The notes under the pieces: generated by a model | The model's database searches: none | Seen by the model: only the letters and a program-made list of their open reading frames with translations | Told to the model about the DNA's origin: nothing | Made by a program: the position numbers and the translations under genes | From: Rhizobium etli CFN 42 | GTDB taxonomy: Bacteria; Pseudomonadota; Alphaproteobacteria; Rhizobiales; Rhizobiaceae | NCBI RefSeq assembly: GCF_000092045.1 | Contig: NC_007762.1 | Location: forward strand, 1-64,000 | Reading direction: 5' to 3' | Length of the DNA: 64,000 nucleotides | Shown: positions 54,024-63,933 of the stretch, piece by piece | How the letters are laid out: each line of letters starts with the position of its first letter | Numbering within the stretch: the first letter of the stretch is position 1

Positions 54024-54901
54024 AAAAAAAAGAGCTTCTCACCTTGGCATGTCTGCTGTTTGCCGCGACCGGCGTGATGGCCGAAGAAACGCCAACGCCA
54101 GGCAGACTGGACCCGCGTATGCGTTATCTGGCCTACAATCCCGATCAGGTGGTACACCTGTCGACGGCGGTTGGAGCCACTCTGGTTGTTTCGTTCGCAG
54201 CCAACGAAACGGTGACGGCAGTGGCCGTTTCCAACAGCAAGACTCTCGCGGCACTTCCACGCGGAAACTATCTGTTCTTCAAAGCCAGTCAGGTTCTGCC
54301 GCCCGAGCCGGTGGTGGTGCTGACCGCAAGCGATGCCGGGATGCGGCGCTATGTCTTCAGCATCTCTTCCAGTACGCTGGCACATCTCGATAAGGAACAG
54401 CCTGATCTCTACTACAGCGTACAATTCGCCTATCCTGCCGATGAAGCGGCGGCCCGCCGAAAGGAGGCGCAGGACAAGGCAGCCGCAGACCGCTTGCGTG
54501 GGGAAGCGCAGTATCAACGCAGGGCGGCAGATTTGCTGGATCAGCCCGCCACAACAGGGGCCACCGGAGACAGGAACTGGCACTACGTGGCCCAGGGTGA
54601 TCGTTCGCTGTTGCCGCTCGAAGTATTCGATAACGGATTTACAACTGTATTCCGCTTTCCCGGCAATGTTCGCATACCCTCCATCTACACGATTGATCCT
54701 GACGGCAAGGAAGCGGTTGCGAACTATTCAGTCAAGGGGAGCTATGTCGAGATTTCTTCAGTTTCTAGTGGTTGGCGGCTGAGAGATGGTAACACCGTTT
54801 TGTGTGTCTGGAATACTGCCTACGATCCTGTTGGCCGAAGGCCGGATACGGGTACGGTCAGGCCGGATGTGAAGCGCGTGCTGATGGAGGAGAGAGGGTG
54901 A
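54020..54901 (+). CDS. virB9: VirB9 outer-membrane core protein
   Basis: A 293-residue exported protein; the signal peptide is [20 protein letters not shown]. The N-terminal domain contains [19 protein letters not shown]; the C-terminal domain [20 protein letters not shown] and the end [17 protein letters not shown] bind VirB7 and insert in the outer-membrane complex. I use the ATG at 54020 that overlaps virB8. The stop overlaps the virB10 GTG start. No damage is seen. Confidence 0.94.
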   Translation: MKKKELLTLACLLFAATGVMAEETPTPGRLDPRMRYLAYNPDQVVHLSTAVGATLVVSFAANETVTAVAVSNSKTLAALPRGNYLFFKASQVLPPEPVVVLTASDAGMRRYVFSISSSTLAHLDKEQPDLYYSVQFAYPADEAAARRKEAQDKAAADRLRGEAQYQRRAADLLDQPATTGATGDRNWHYVAQGDRSLLPLEVFDNGFTTVFRFPGNVRIPSIYTIDPDGKEAVANYSVKGSYVEISSVSSGWRLRDGNTVLCVWNTAYDPVGRRPDTGTVRPDVKRVLMEERG

Positions 54902-56001
54902 TCGGGGATGATCAGCAACCGTCCCACGATATCGATGCCGGCGGATCCCTTGTCTCCGGCACACATCACCAGCGACTTTCGGGACCCCGCAAGCTGATCG
55001 TTGCAGGTCTTGTTCTTGTGCTTTCACTTGGTCTCATCTGGCTCGGCGGGCGACAGAAGAAGGCGGATGCAAACCCGCCACCGTCTCCCATGATCTCCAC
55101 GAACACGCAGCCGTTTCATCCGGCACCAATCGAGATTTCACCCGATGCCCCGCCGGCCGAGAGAGCCGTCCAGTTGCCTGCTCCGGAACCAGCACGCAGT
55201 GAGCCGCAGCCGGCGGAAACACCGATCTTCGCGTATACCGGTGGCGATGACCGCCCCGGTCATGGCGCCACCGGCCGGCAAGATGACAAGGACGAAGAGC
55301 GGACGCCGCCGAACGGTGAGGTGTCTGCAGGAAGCGATGTTTCGATACGCATGAAGCCCACCGAACTCCAGCCCAGCAAGGCAACGCTGTTGCCCCACCC
55401 GGATTTCATGATAACCCAGGGAACGATCATCCCGTGCATCCTGCAAACGGCAATCGACACGAATTTGGCTGGCTATGTAAAATGCGTATTGCCCAGGGAT
55501 GTTCGCGGCACGACCAACAATGTTGTGCTACTTGATCGTGGTACCACAGTCGTCGGCGAAATCCAGCGTGGTCTGCAACAAGGAGATGCGCGGGTATTTG
55601 TTCTTTGGGACCGCGCGGAGACGCCCAATCATGCCATGATTTCGCTTTCATCGCCCGGCACGGATGAACTCGGCCGCTCGGGATTGCCGGGCACCGTCGA
55701 TAACCACTTCTGGCAGCGCTTTGGCGGCGCCATGCTCCTTAGTGTCGTTCAAGGGGCATTCCAGGCAGCGAGCACCTATGCCGGCAGCTCGGACGGCGGA
55801 ACGAGCTTCAACAGTATCCAGAACAACGGTGAACAAACGGCGGATACTGCTCTCAAGGCAACCATCAACATACCGCCGACCCTGAGGAAAAATCAGGGCG
55901 ATACGGTCTCGATTTTCGTGGCTCGTGACCTTGATTTCTCCGACATTTACCAGCTTCGCGTGACGGGTGGCGCGACCCGATACCGGCAGCACCGCCGCTG
56001 A
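54898..56001 (+). CDS. virB10: VirB10 envelope-spanning channel protein
   Basis: A 367-residue protein with a GTG start overlapping the virB9 stop. After a 30-residue cytoplasmic tail comes a membrane segment ([20 protein letters not shown]), a Pro-rich periplasmic stretch (about 60-150), and a conserved barrel domain: [58 protein letters not shown] and the antenna region. VirB10 senses ATP use by VirB11 and VirD4 and gates the channel. It seems complete. Confidence 0.94.
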   Translation: MIGDDQQPSHDIDAGGSLVSGTHHQRLSGPRKLIVAGLVLVLSLGLIWLGGRQKKADANPPPSPMISTNTQPFHPAPIEISPDAPPAERAVQLPAPEPARSEPQPAETPIFAYTGGDDRPGHGATGRQDDKDEERTPPNGEVSAGSDVSIRMKPTELQPSKATLLPHPDFMITQGTIIPCILQTAIDTNLAGYVKCVLPRDVRGTTNNVVLLDRGTTVVGEIQRGLQQGDARVFVLWDRAETPNHAMISLSSPGTDELGRSGLPGTVDNHFWQRFGGAMLLSVVQGAFQAASTYAGSSDGGTSFNSIQNNGEQTADTALKATINIPPTLRKNQGDTVSIFVARDLDFSDIYQLRVTGGATRYRQHRR

Positions 56002-56041
56002 CAAAGCCAACTTTTTCGCTCACAGAACGGGATGTGATACA

Positions 56042-57076
56042 ATGGAGGTCAATACGCAGCTGCGATTTCTTCTCAATCCGGTTTTGGAATGGCTCGACGA
56101 CCCGAGGACCGAAGAGGTTGCGATAAATCGACCTGGCGAGGCATTTCTGCGCCAGGGCGGCATCTTCACCAAAATGTCCCTGCCTCTGTCATACAACGAT
56201 CTCGAAGATATCGCCATTCTGGCAGGCGCATTGAGAAAGCAGGATGTCGGACCACGAAATCCCCTTTGCGCCACTGAACTTCCGGGTGGTGAGCGGCTGC
56301 AAATTTGCCTGCCGCCCGCTGTCCTGGCGGGCACTGTGAGCTTGACGATTCGACGGCCAGCTTCCCATGTTTCCGGTCTCAACGGGGTTACGGACCGTTA
56401 CGATGTTTCAAGATGGAACCAGTGGGAGAGGCGAAAAAGGCGCCGGGATCAACAGGATGAAACTATCCTCAGGCACTACGACAGCGGCGATCTGGAGGCA
56501 TTTCTGCATGCATGCGTCGTGGGTCGGTTGACGATGCTGCTTTGCGGCCCAACCGGGAGCGGCAAGACGACGATGAGCAAGACTCTGATCAGTGCAATCC
56601 CGCCGCAGGAACGGCTGATCACAATCGAGGATACCCTCGAACTCGTCATTCCACATGAGAACCACGTCCGGCTGCTCTATGCAAAAAATGCGGGCGGACC
56701 GGACGCTGTAACCGCCGAGCACCTGCTGCAGGCCAGTCTGCGCATGCGGCCGGACCGGATTCTTCTCGGAGAGATGCGTGACGACGCGGCATGGGCCTAT
56801 CTGAGTGAAGTCGTCTCAGGGCATCCGGGATCGATTTCCACCATACACGGCGCCAATCCTGTTCAGGGGTTCAAGAAACTGTTTTCACTGGTGAAAAGCA
56901 GCTCGCAGGGCGCTGGCCTGGAAGATAGAACACTGATCGACATGCTTTCGAGCGCGATTGATGTCATCATACCCTTTCGAGCCTACGGCGACATTTACGA
57001 GGTGGAAGAAATCTGGCTCGCCGCTGATGCGCGCCGTCGGGGAGAGGCGATTGGCGATCTTCTGGATCAGCACTAG
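56042..57076 (+). CDS. virB11: VirB11 hexameric ATPase
   Basis: A 344-residue traffic ATPase, the family length. N-terminal domain: NPVLEWLDDPRTEEVAIN and RPGEAFLRQGGIFTKM. C-terminal RecA-like domain: Walker A in LLCGPTGSGKTTMSKTL, Asp box in RLITIEDTLELVIPHE, Walker B in PDRILLGEMRDDAAW and the His box GHPGSISTIHGAN. It drives pilus assembly and substrate passage with VirB4. I choose the ATG at 56042, which gives the normal start MEVNTQLRF. It is clearly different from the virB11-like fragment near 35 kb. Confidence 0.95.
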   Translation: MEVNTQLRFLLNPVLEWLDDPRTEEVAINRPGEAFLRQGGIFTKMSLPLSYNDLEDIAILAGALRKQDVGPRNPLCATELPGGERLQICLPPAVLAGTVSLTIRRPASHVSGLNGVTDRYDVSRWNQWERRKRRRDQQDETILRHYDSGDLEAFLHACVVGRLTMLLCGPTGSGKTTMSKTLISAIPPQERLITIEDTLELVIPHENHVRLLYAKNAGGPDAVTAEHLLQASLRMRPDRILLGEMRDDAAWAYLSEVVSGHPGSISTIHGANPVQGFKKLFSLVKSSSQGAGLEDRTLIDMLSSAIDVIIPFRAYGDIYEVEEIWLAADARRRGEAIGDLLDQH

Positions 57077-57173
57077 ATGTTGCTCAACTTTCAAGCAGGC
57101 GAGATATGTATCGGGTTATGTTTGTAACAAATCATTTTTATGCACGCTCAGCCTCAGCCGCTGGGATCCTGGA

Positions 57174-57914
57174 ATGAAAGGTGAACGGTTGAAACACGTT
57201 CTTGTCATTGATGACGACCTCGCGATGCGGCATCTTATCGTCGAATGTCTCACGGTTCATGCCTTGAAGGTGACTGCCGTAGCCGACAGCCAGCAGTTTA
57301 ACCGCGTCCTCTCATCCGAGACCGTCGATGTTGTGGTCGTTGATCTCAATCTGGGACGTGAGGATGGGCTTGAAATCGTCCGCACGCTAGCAACAAAATC
57401 AGACGTTCCGATCATAATCATCAGCGGAGATCGCCTGGAAGAAGCGGACAAGGTCTTGGCTCTCGAACTCGGAGCCACCGATTTTATCGCAAAACCCTTC
57501 GGAACGCGGGAGTTTCTGGCACGGATCCGCGTTGCCTTGCGTGTGCGTCCGACCGTCGCGCGCACCAAGGATCGGCGCACATTCTATTTCGACGGCTGGA
57601 CACTTAATCTCAGACAACGCCGTTTGACTTCGGAAGGCGGCGCCGAGGTCAAGCTCACTGCAGGTGAGTTCAACCTTCTGGTCGCATTCCTCGAGAAACC
57701 GCGCGATGTGTTATCCCGCGAGCAGCTTCTGATTGCGAGCCGGGTGCGCGAAGAGGAGGTATATGACCGAAGCATCGACGTCCTCATCCTGAGGCTTCGC
57801 CGCAAGCTCGAGCAAGATGCGGCGAACCCTCGGCTGATCAAGACTGCAAGAGGTGCCGGCTACTTCTTCGATATTGATGTGAATGTTTCCTACGGAGGAG
57901 TGATGGCTGCCTGA
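57174..57914 (+). CDS. virG: Response regulator VirG
   Basis: An OmpR-type regulator of about 246 residues from the ATG at 57174; a TTG at 57189 gives the 241-residue form and several Ti plasmids use such starts. The receiver domain shows VLVIDDDLAMRHL, the phosphoacceptor Asp in VDVVVVDLNLGREDG and the Lys in TDFIAKPFG. The DNA-binding domain reads LTAGEFNLLVAFLEKPRDVL, VYDRSIDVLILRLRRKLE and KTARGAGYFF. Phosphorylated VirG activates vir promoters. It is separated from virB11 by about 100 bases and so likely has its own promoter. Confidence 0.95.
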   Translation: MKGERLKHVLVIDDDLAMRHLIVECLTVHALKVTAVADSQQFNRVLSSETVDVVVVDLNLGREDGLEIVRTLATKSDVPIIIISGDRLEEADKVLALELGATDFIAKPFGTREFLARIRVALRVRPTVARTKDRRTFYFDGWTLNLRQRRLTSEGGAEVKLTAGEFNLLVAFLEKPRDVLSREQLLIASRVREEEVYDRSIDVLILRLRRKLEQDAANPRLIKTARGAGYFFDIDVNVSYGGVMAA

Positions 57915-57995
57915 TCTGGCGTAGCAGCCATCCGGCGGTTCGATCCCGAACCAATTTTTCCCGCGTCCGGCAGGTGCTCGAATTGTTCGGGCATC

Positions 57996-58619
57996 TCACG
58001 TCCTCCGGCCGCGTCCCGGTGCCTTCGCCGCGTCAAAGAATGAAGCAAGCGCGGCGGTGGCGAGTTTAAGGCCAAACGCGCGCGAAGTCTCCAGTCCGGA
58101 TGGATCGAAGTGATCGCGTGCGATTTTCAGCGCCGATACGGGGAGCATGCGGGATGTCTGAACAATGACGCGTTTTTCGGAAGTTTCCTGAGGGATTGGA
58201 TAGCTTTGGGAAGCCTTGCTAAACGATCCGTCCATCAGCATGGTTACGAAATCGTCGAGCGCACGACGCAGTATCATCTGCAGAGACTTGGAAGCGCTGT
58301 ATTGCAGGATCAGACTGTCATATATTTCTGATACTCCAGGCGCGGGCGGCCGCGCTGAAAGAAAAACCTGGACCTTTTCCGGCGCCGTGCTCGAATTGAG
58401 CGCATCCACAGTTCTTATCGATTGCGATTCGGGGCCGGAACGCTTGGCAAGAGCAGATGTCGTTCGTCGCTCTTCATGGCCGGCTCTTTGGGGCAACCGT
58501 GGCGCGGCTGCATCCCGGGAGAAATGTTGCAGGTCCGGATGAATAATCCCGGGTCGAGCTGCAGCAAGCCGCTTCGCTTCGTCGACGGACAGGGCCGGTT
58601 TGCGGATACCCATCTTCAA
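57996..58619 (-). CDS. virC2: VirC2 overdrive-associated protein
   Basis: A 207-residue protein. The N-terminus [20 protein letters not shown] and the C-terminal ribbon-helix-helix domain ([47 protein letters not shown]-like stretch, and [20 protein letters not shown]) match VirC2. With VirC1 it binds the overdrive sequence beside the T-DNA border and raises T-strand yield. It overlaps virC1 by four bases. The middle region (about 30-75) is weakly conserved, as is usual. Confidence 0.93.
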   Translation of the reverse strand: MKMGIRKPALSVDEAKRLAAARPGIIHPDLQHFSRDAAAPRLPQRAGHEERRTTSALAKRSGPESQSIRTVDALNSSTAPEKVQVFLSARPPAPGVSEIYDSLILQYSASKSLQMILRRALDDFVTMLMDGSFSKASQSYPIPQETSEKRVIVQTSRMLPVSALKIARDHFDPSGLETSRAFGLKLATAALASFFDAAKAPGRGRRT

Positions 58620-59311
58620 CCCTCCAGGGCGTCGCCAATCAATTTTGAGATGACCACGAGTTCCTCCATCGCAATCCTGATATTCCGCTCAAGCAGACGC
58701 ATCGTTGAATCAGCTCTCATGTTCAACAATGTGAGATGCAACATGCCGCGTTCCTTCATTGCGGCAAAGGCATCCCTCTCGTGCATGGGAGCCTGCACAA
58801 CCGGGAGGCTCGCGAGCATGTCCGACATCGCGCGCTGCGATGTGGTCAATCGGCCGACCGGAACACGTTGTCGCAATACGGTTGTGGGAACTGCGAGGTT
58901 CTCGCTCAGCAACAGCTCGATAACGTAGCGGTAGGTCGACAATGCCTCGTCAATATCGAGCGGGGTCAACATTGTAGGGATCAGAAGCATGTTTGAGCTG
59001 GCAATGATGGTGTTGTTGAGTTCGCTCGATCCTCCATGCGTATCTGCCAACGCATAATCAAATCCCTGAAGCTCGGCGTCCTCATAGGCTGCCTCGAGAA
59101 GGGCCATCTCCTCGGCGGCGTAAACCTCGCAGCAAGGGTCCCAGGTCCCGCTGCGTATTGCATTTTCCTTCCACCTCGGCAGCGGCCGGTTCTCGTCGGC
59201 ATCGAAGAGAGCCACCCGTTTGCCGTCGTTTGCAAGGGCAGCGCAAACACCCATGAGCGCAGTCGTTTTGCCTGCACCTCCTTTGAAGGAGCAAAATGTC
59301 AGAAGTTTCAT
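58616..59311 (-). CDS. virC1: VirC1 ParA-like ATPase
   Basis: A 231-residue ParA/MinD-type ATPase. The deviant Walker A is [20 protein letters not shown], followed by [20 protein letters not shown] and [19 protein letters not shown]. In Agrobacterium VirC1 gathers relaxosomes at the cell pole and stimulates T-strand formation. It reads through from a normal start. Its gene is divergent from where virD1 would stand, and the shared promoter region with a Ros-like box is still present although virD is not. Confidence 0.94.
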   Translation of the reverse strand: MKLLTFCSFKGGAGKTTALMGVCAALANDGKRVALFDADENRPLPRWKENAIRSGTWDPCCEVYAAEEMALLEAAYEDAELQGFDYALADTHGGSSELNNTIIASSNMLLIPTMLTPLDIDEALSTYRYVIELLLSENLAVPTTVLRQRVPVGRLTTSQRAMSDMLASLPVVQAPMHERDAFAAMKERGMLHLTLLNMRADSTMRLLERNIRIAMEELVVISKLIGDALEG

Positions 59312-59407
59312 TTTTTGTCCTGCCTGTGGTGTGACACTGAAATGGCGTCTGCCTGTTCGTATATTCCCGTGTTTCTTCGAGTATTCATGAGGGCATCTAT
59401 TAATCGA

Positions 59408-59435
59408 ATTTTATATTTCATTCCTGTTATATTGA
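59408..59435. promoter_or_regulatory. Ros-box candidate in the virC/virD promoter region
   Basis: TATATTTCA and TTATATT with a short spacer resemble the Ros (MucR) repressor site that lies between virC and virD in Ti plasmids. About 80 bases nearer virC1, TGACACTGAAAT resembles a vir box at about nine of 12 positions. Confidence 0.5.
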
Positions 59436-60126
59436 TCGCGAATGTAGCAATAGACGGCCGTTCCAGAAGTGTAATAGGCCTCGATCCGACAACGGTCAGC
59501 ATGAATCGCACGCTTATGTCCGTGAGGCCAATACGGCGGTAGCTCGCCTCGTGCTGACGAGGACGGTACGCGCAATGTAAAGGGAGATTCCGGTCCTCCT
59601 CGCTCACTAGCCGCGAGCGCAAACGGCCAAGAGACGCCCGGCGCGGCCCGCTCCAGGCGGCTTGAACGACAAATCGTGCACGGCCCCATCCATCTCCATC
59701 CCTGCATGATCGATCGATGTTCAAGGAGATAGTAGGGACACCTCGATCCCAACTGGCATTTCAAGATGGCCAAGTGCATGTCCGCGGCAGACGTCCCAGA
59801 AACATTGGCTTGTGGCCTGGAGCGTGTGTCGACCAATATTCAGACCGCAACGCCCAAATTTTTCGACAGAACGAACTGAGGAGGGAGAACGGCGATTTCC
59901 CCACGACCATGTAGCACTTGTTCTAACTTGAACGGGAAAATCCCGGCAAGCGCGAGAGGTGAGCCGCTGCGTTTGCAAACTTTGCAACGGGGGGCACAAT
60001 GCGACCACGCGAGATCCGCCATTCCTGGCAGTGCAGGCAAATCCCTTTGAAGGCTCGATCATCGACCGCGGAGGTCGAATGCGACTGACGAGATCGATGA
60101 ATGGGCGGGGGAGCGCGCGGGTCTAA
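59436..60126. other. Region where virD would start; no gene recognised
   Basis: About 690 bases beyond the Ros-like box. I searched both strands by eye for VirD1 or VirD2 signatures and found none. Frames are short. It may be a junk junction left by deletion and IS insertion. Confidence 0.5.
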
Positions 60127-60203
60127 GAGCTGACCGAAAAAGAGTTGAGTGAAATCAGCCAGTTGTGATTCTGTTTGTTTGCTTAGGACAAACGGAGACC
60201 ACA

Positions 60204-60919
60204 ATGGGCTGGACTGATTTCACCCGTCGGCAATATGCCCGACGCGCAGTGCGGTATGCAAGCGATCTGACGGACCGGGAATGGGGATTGATCTCGCCTT
60301 GCCTGCCTGGACCGAGGCGGTTGGGCAGACCGCGCAGCACCGATCTTCGCGAGGTCGTGAATGCGCTGCTTTACATCGCCACGACGGGGTGCCAGTGGCG
60401 GATGATGCCCAGAGATTTTCCACCTTTTACAACTGTGCGGTCCTATTTCTATGAATGGCGAGCGACAGGGTTATGGGGCCGGATCAACCATCATCTTGTG
60501 ATGGAGGCGCGTGACTTGGAAGGTCGGGAGGCCTCGCCGTCTGCGGGCGTGATCGACAGTCAAAGCGTGAAAATCACGGAACGTGGGGGAATTTCGGGCT
60601 ATGACGCGGGCAAGAAGATCAAGGGACGCAAGCGTCATAGTGTCGTCGACACGCTCGGACTGATGGTCGGCCTCATCGTTCACAGCGCCGATATTCAGGA
60701 TCGCGACGGCGCGCCTGCCGTCCTCAAAACCATCAGGCGCTGGCCGTGGCTGAGGCATATCTTCGCCGATGGTGTTTATGCCGGACCGAAGCTGAAGGGC
60801 GCACTGCAAAAGATCGCTGCGTTCACTCTCCAGATCGTCAAGCGGACCGATAAGGCCAAGGGGCCTCGAGGTTCTGCCGCGTCGCTGGGTCGTGGAGCGC
60901 ACCTTCGCATGACTTGGCA
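60204..60919 (+). pseudogene. IS5-family transposase, frameshifted and truncated
   Basis: Reads WTDFTRRQYARRAVRYASDL, ATTGCQWRMMPRDFPPFTTV, SVKITERGGISGYDAGKKIK and RKRHSVVDTLGLM, an IS4/IS5-type DDE transposase. One extra G near 60860 shifts the frame; the native end LPRRWVVERTFA continues in the other frame but hits TGA where Trp is expected. It is cut off at about 60919 by an IS630 fragment. Confidence 0.85.
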
Positions 60920-61163
60920 GATGCCATATCCAGCGGCCTTAAAGTAGTTTGCGCATTCTGCCGCAGTGAAGCGAGGCATCAAGGCCCCGACCGCATCCCA
61001 TAGAGCATCGATCTCTCGCTCGGCTCGGCCTCGCAACATGGCTTTCAGCTTCGAAAATGCGTTCTCGATTGGATTGAAGTCCGGGCTATAGGGCGGAAGG
61101 AACATGAGCTTGGCGCCGGCACGTTCGATGGCATCGCGGACACCGGCTATCTTGTGTGCAGCA
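60920..61163 (-). pseudogene. IS630-family transposase, C-terminal fragment
   Basis: Minus-strand frame AAHKIAGVRDAIERAGAKLM, then LPPYSPDFNPIENAFSKLK with the last catalytic Glu, and TAAECANYFKAAGYG. This is the C-terminus of the transposase whose N-terminus lies at 63347-63800. The left edge joins the IS5 fragment; the right edge meets the IS256 inverted repeat. Confidence 0.85.
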
Positions 61164-62458
61164 GGGACTGCCAGGAATCCTGTGCGTGAGGCCATGATGA
61201 TGGAAAGGAGAGAATCATCACATGGCTATCGACAAGGAACTTCTGGACCAGCTTTTGGCTGGCCGCGATCCGTCTGAGGTGTTCGGCAAGGATGGCTTGC
61301 TCGACGATCTGAGGAAGGCGCTTTCAGAGCGCATTCTCCATGCCGAGTTGGACGAGCATCTCGATGACGAACAGGCGGAGGGCAACGCCAATCGTCGCAA
61401 CGGCTCTTCGAAGAAGACGGTGCTGACAGGTACGTCAAAGATGACGCTGTCGATCCCGCGCGATCGGGCCGGGACCTTTGATCCGAAGCTGATTGCGAAA
61501 TACCAGCGTCGCTTCCCGGACTTTGATCACAAGATCATCTCGATGTATGCGCGCGGCATGACGGTGCGCGAGATCCAGGGTCATCTCGAAGAAATCTACG
61601 GTATCGAGGTGTCGCCGGATCTGATCTCTGCGGTCACCAATGCTGTTCTCGAGGAAGTTGGGGAATGGCAGAACCGGCCGCTCGAGCTTTGCTATCCGCT
61701 CGTGTTCTTCGATGCAATCCGGGTCAAGATCAGGGATGAGGGCTTCGTCCGCAACAAGGCCGTCTATATCGCGCTTGCCGTTCTGGCGGACGGCACCAAG
61801 GAAATCCTCGGCCTGTGGATTGAGCAGACGGAAGACGCGAAGTTCTGGCTGCGGGTGATGAACGAACTGAAGAACCGGGGCTGCCAGGACATCCTGATTG
61901 CCGTCGTCGACGGGCTGAAAGGCTTTCCAGAGGCGATCACCGCTGCTTTCCCGCAGACGATCGTCCAGACCTGCATCGTGCATCATCCGCCATTCGCTCG
62001 AATTCGTGTCATGGAAAGACCGAAAACCGGTTGTCCCGGCGCTGCGGGCAATCTACCGCGCCAAGGACGCCGAAGCCGGAATGAAGGCGCTAGAAGCGTT
62101 CGAAACCGGATACTGGGGTCAAAAATATCCTGCCATCGCTCAGAGCTGGCGACGCAATTGGGAACACGTCATTCCTTTCTTCGCCTTTCCCGAAAGCGTG
62201 CGTCGGATCATCTACACGACCAACGCCATCGAGGCGTTAAACTCCAAACTCCGGCGGGCAGTCCGCTCGCGGGGCCATTTCCCCAGTGACGATGCCGCCA
62301 TGAAGCTGCTATATTTAGTTCTGAACCACGCGGCCGAAGACTGGAAACGTCCGCCTCGCGAATGGTTCGAGGCCAAAACCCAGTTCGCCGTCGTCTTTGG
62401 CGAACGGTTCTTCAACCAATGACGAACCGGCCTCACGCACAGAATTCCTGACAGTCCC
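61164..62458 (+). mobile_element. IS256-family element with inverted repeats
   Basis: Left end 61164-61193 and right end 62429-62458 form 30-base inverted repeats with two mismatches (GGGACTGCCAGGAATCCTGT against GGGACTGTCAGGAATTCTGT, and both ending GCGTGAGGCC). No clean target duplication is seen: flanks TGTGCAGCA and GTGCAGGCA are alike but not the same. The flanks belong to different host elements, so a deletion accompanied the insertion. Confidence 0.85.
61222..62422 (+). pseudogene. IS256-family transposase with a 2-base deletion
   Basis: Opens AIDKELLDQLLAGRDPSEVF, then AGTFDPKLIAKYQRRFPDFD, SMYARGMTVREIQGHLEEIY (family hallmarks), the DDE Asp in LCYPLVFFDAIRVKI and VVDGLKGFPEAITAAFPQ. 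After TCIVH the frame shifts: the family reads H-L-I-R there, and two bases (CT) are missing near 61983. The second frame continues SWKDRKPVVPALRAIYRAK, FFAFPESVRRIIYTTNAIEA and ends RFFNQ. Otherwise complete at about 400 codons. Confidence 0.88.
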
Positions 62459-62801
62459 GTGCAGGCAGGTTATCCATAATGACCACGTCTCTAATCCGGC
62501 TCAATCATCTGCTTGACCACCATCTGCGCGATCCGATCACTGACCGTCGGCACGCCCAAAACCCTTTCGCCTCCAGTCTTCTTTGGAATGGAGACGGCGC
62601 GCACCGGCGGCGGAAAGTAAGCCCCAGAAGACATCCGATTCCAGATCTTGTAGAGATTTCTCGGAAGGTCTTTGTCAAACATCTCCAGGGTCTCACCGTC
62701 CACCCGGCTGCACCACGGTTGGCTTTGACCGCTTTGTAAGCTTCGTACACTTGCCGCTTCTCAATCCGAAACGGCTTGTCTGTCGTACCTATCGAAGTCA
62801 T
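62459..62801 (-). pseudogene. Group II intron reverse transcriptase/maturase, N-terminal fragment
   Basis: From the ATG at 62801: TSIGTTDKPFRIEKRQVYEA, YKAVKANRGAAG; after loss of one G near 62702 a second frame continues DGETLEMFDKDLPRNLYKIW, NRMSSGAYFPPPVRAVSIPK and VLGVPTVSDRIAQMVVKQMI. This is the RT-0/RT-1 region of bacterial intron proteins. The catalytic part is missing. Confidence 0.88.
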
Positions 62802-63346
62802 CCTGTTTCCAGTTGTTCCAAACAATACGACCACCTGATCCGATCCCTTTGCTCCGGCCCCATTACAGGGCCCTCAACGCTCATACGGATCGGTCCGCCC
62901 CAGTCTCCTGCATCGGTACTCTCGCCTTACGGTTTCTCCGCTTGGGCTTCTCCCTTGGCATCAGGAGCCTGGTTCCTGCAGTTCCGGGTGAAAGCCTGTG
63001 TCCAACTCACGCCCCCTCTACGCCGATCGCCGCCCGCCCAATCATCAGGCACCCGGCGGACTCGTCCCAGGATGACGAAACAGTCCTGGTTTCGACGACG
63101 CTTATATTCATAACGGCGCGTCTTCGGAGGGTTCACTTTCGTTCGTCTTTCGGACACGCACCTGCTCGGATCTCGTCCGAACTTTTCATCCGGCGCTCAC
63201 CACCACGGCTCTTTACCGCAGCAGCTCGGACTGGTTTGAGACCCGCTCCTGAAAGCCGATCCCGGAGGGCCATCCTCCATCATTCACGCAGCTTCACGTT
63301 ACGGGGTTAGCTCATACTGAACTCCTTCCGTGCCTCTGAAGCACAC
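62459..63346 (-). mobile_element. Group II intron (RmInt1-like), 5' part
   Basis: On the minus strand GTGTGC at 63346 fits the 5' GUGYG consensus and directly follows the FIDES codons of an IS630-type transposase, the known home of RmInt1-type introns. About 540 bases of structured leader precede the intron-encoded protein at 62801. The 3' part is lost at the IS256 right end, so no splicing is possible. Confidence 0.8.
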
Positions 63347-63800
63347 TTTCGTCGATGAAGATCAGTTTCTCCGGATCGAGGTCCAATTGACCATCGAACC
63401 AGGCGCGCCGGCGCTTCAGGACGTCCGGTCGGTCCTGCTCCAGTGCGTGGGGGTCTTTTTTAAAGGTCCACCCACGGCCTCGGAGCCAGGCGCCAAGTGC
63501 GCTGCGGCTGATCTTCACCTGCCGCTCGACGGACAAGCGCTCAACCATCTCACCGAGCGTCACATCCCTACGCTCGTCGATCAACGCGACAACGAATTCC
63601 TCGTGTGCATCCACTGCCGAAGGTCGTCTCCAGCCCTGTGGCCGAGCAGTTAACTCACCCTCTTTCGCTCTTGCGATCCAGCGGATCGCTGTCGAAATCC
63701 CAACACCGAAACGAGCCGCAGCCTGCCGAGCCGACATGCCCGACGCAGACGCTTTCAAAACCCGTATTCGGAGATCATCACTCAGGGCCTGTCCCATCAT
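63347..63800 (-). pseudogene. IS630-family transposase, N-terminal part
   Basis: Reads LSDDLRIRVLKASASGMSAR, QAAARFGVGISTAIRWIARA (helix-turn-helix), RSALGAWLRGRGWTFKKDPH and ends LDPEKLIFIDES at the first catalytic Asp, where the intron is inserted. The C-terminal part lies beyond the IS256 element; about 70 residues between are missing. Confidence 0.88.
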
Positions 63801-63933
63801 CCACCTCTCCGCTGTGGATGTTGAATCAGCTTCGGTCGCTCTCGTCACCTCACAATCGATTCATCAATCGCAGGACATGCTCTAGCAAGAGTTTCAGATG
63901 AAGCGCGATAGTCGTTCAAAGACCGGGGCTCAA

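Noticed and set aside
59436..60126. virD1 after the Ros-like box
   Set aside because: No VirD1 pattern was found in any frame on either strand; the short frames there look random.
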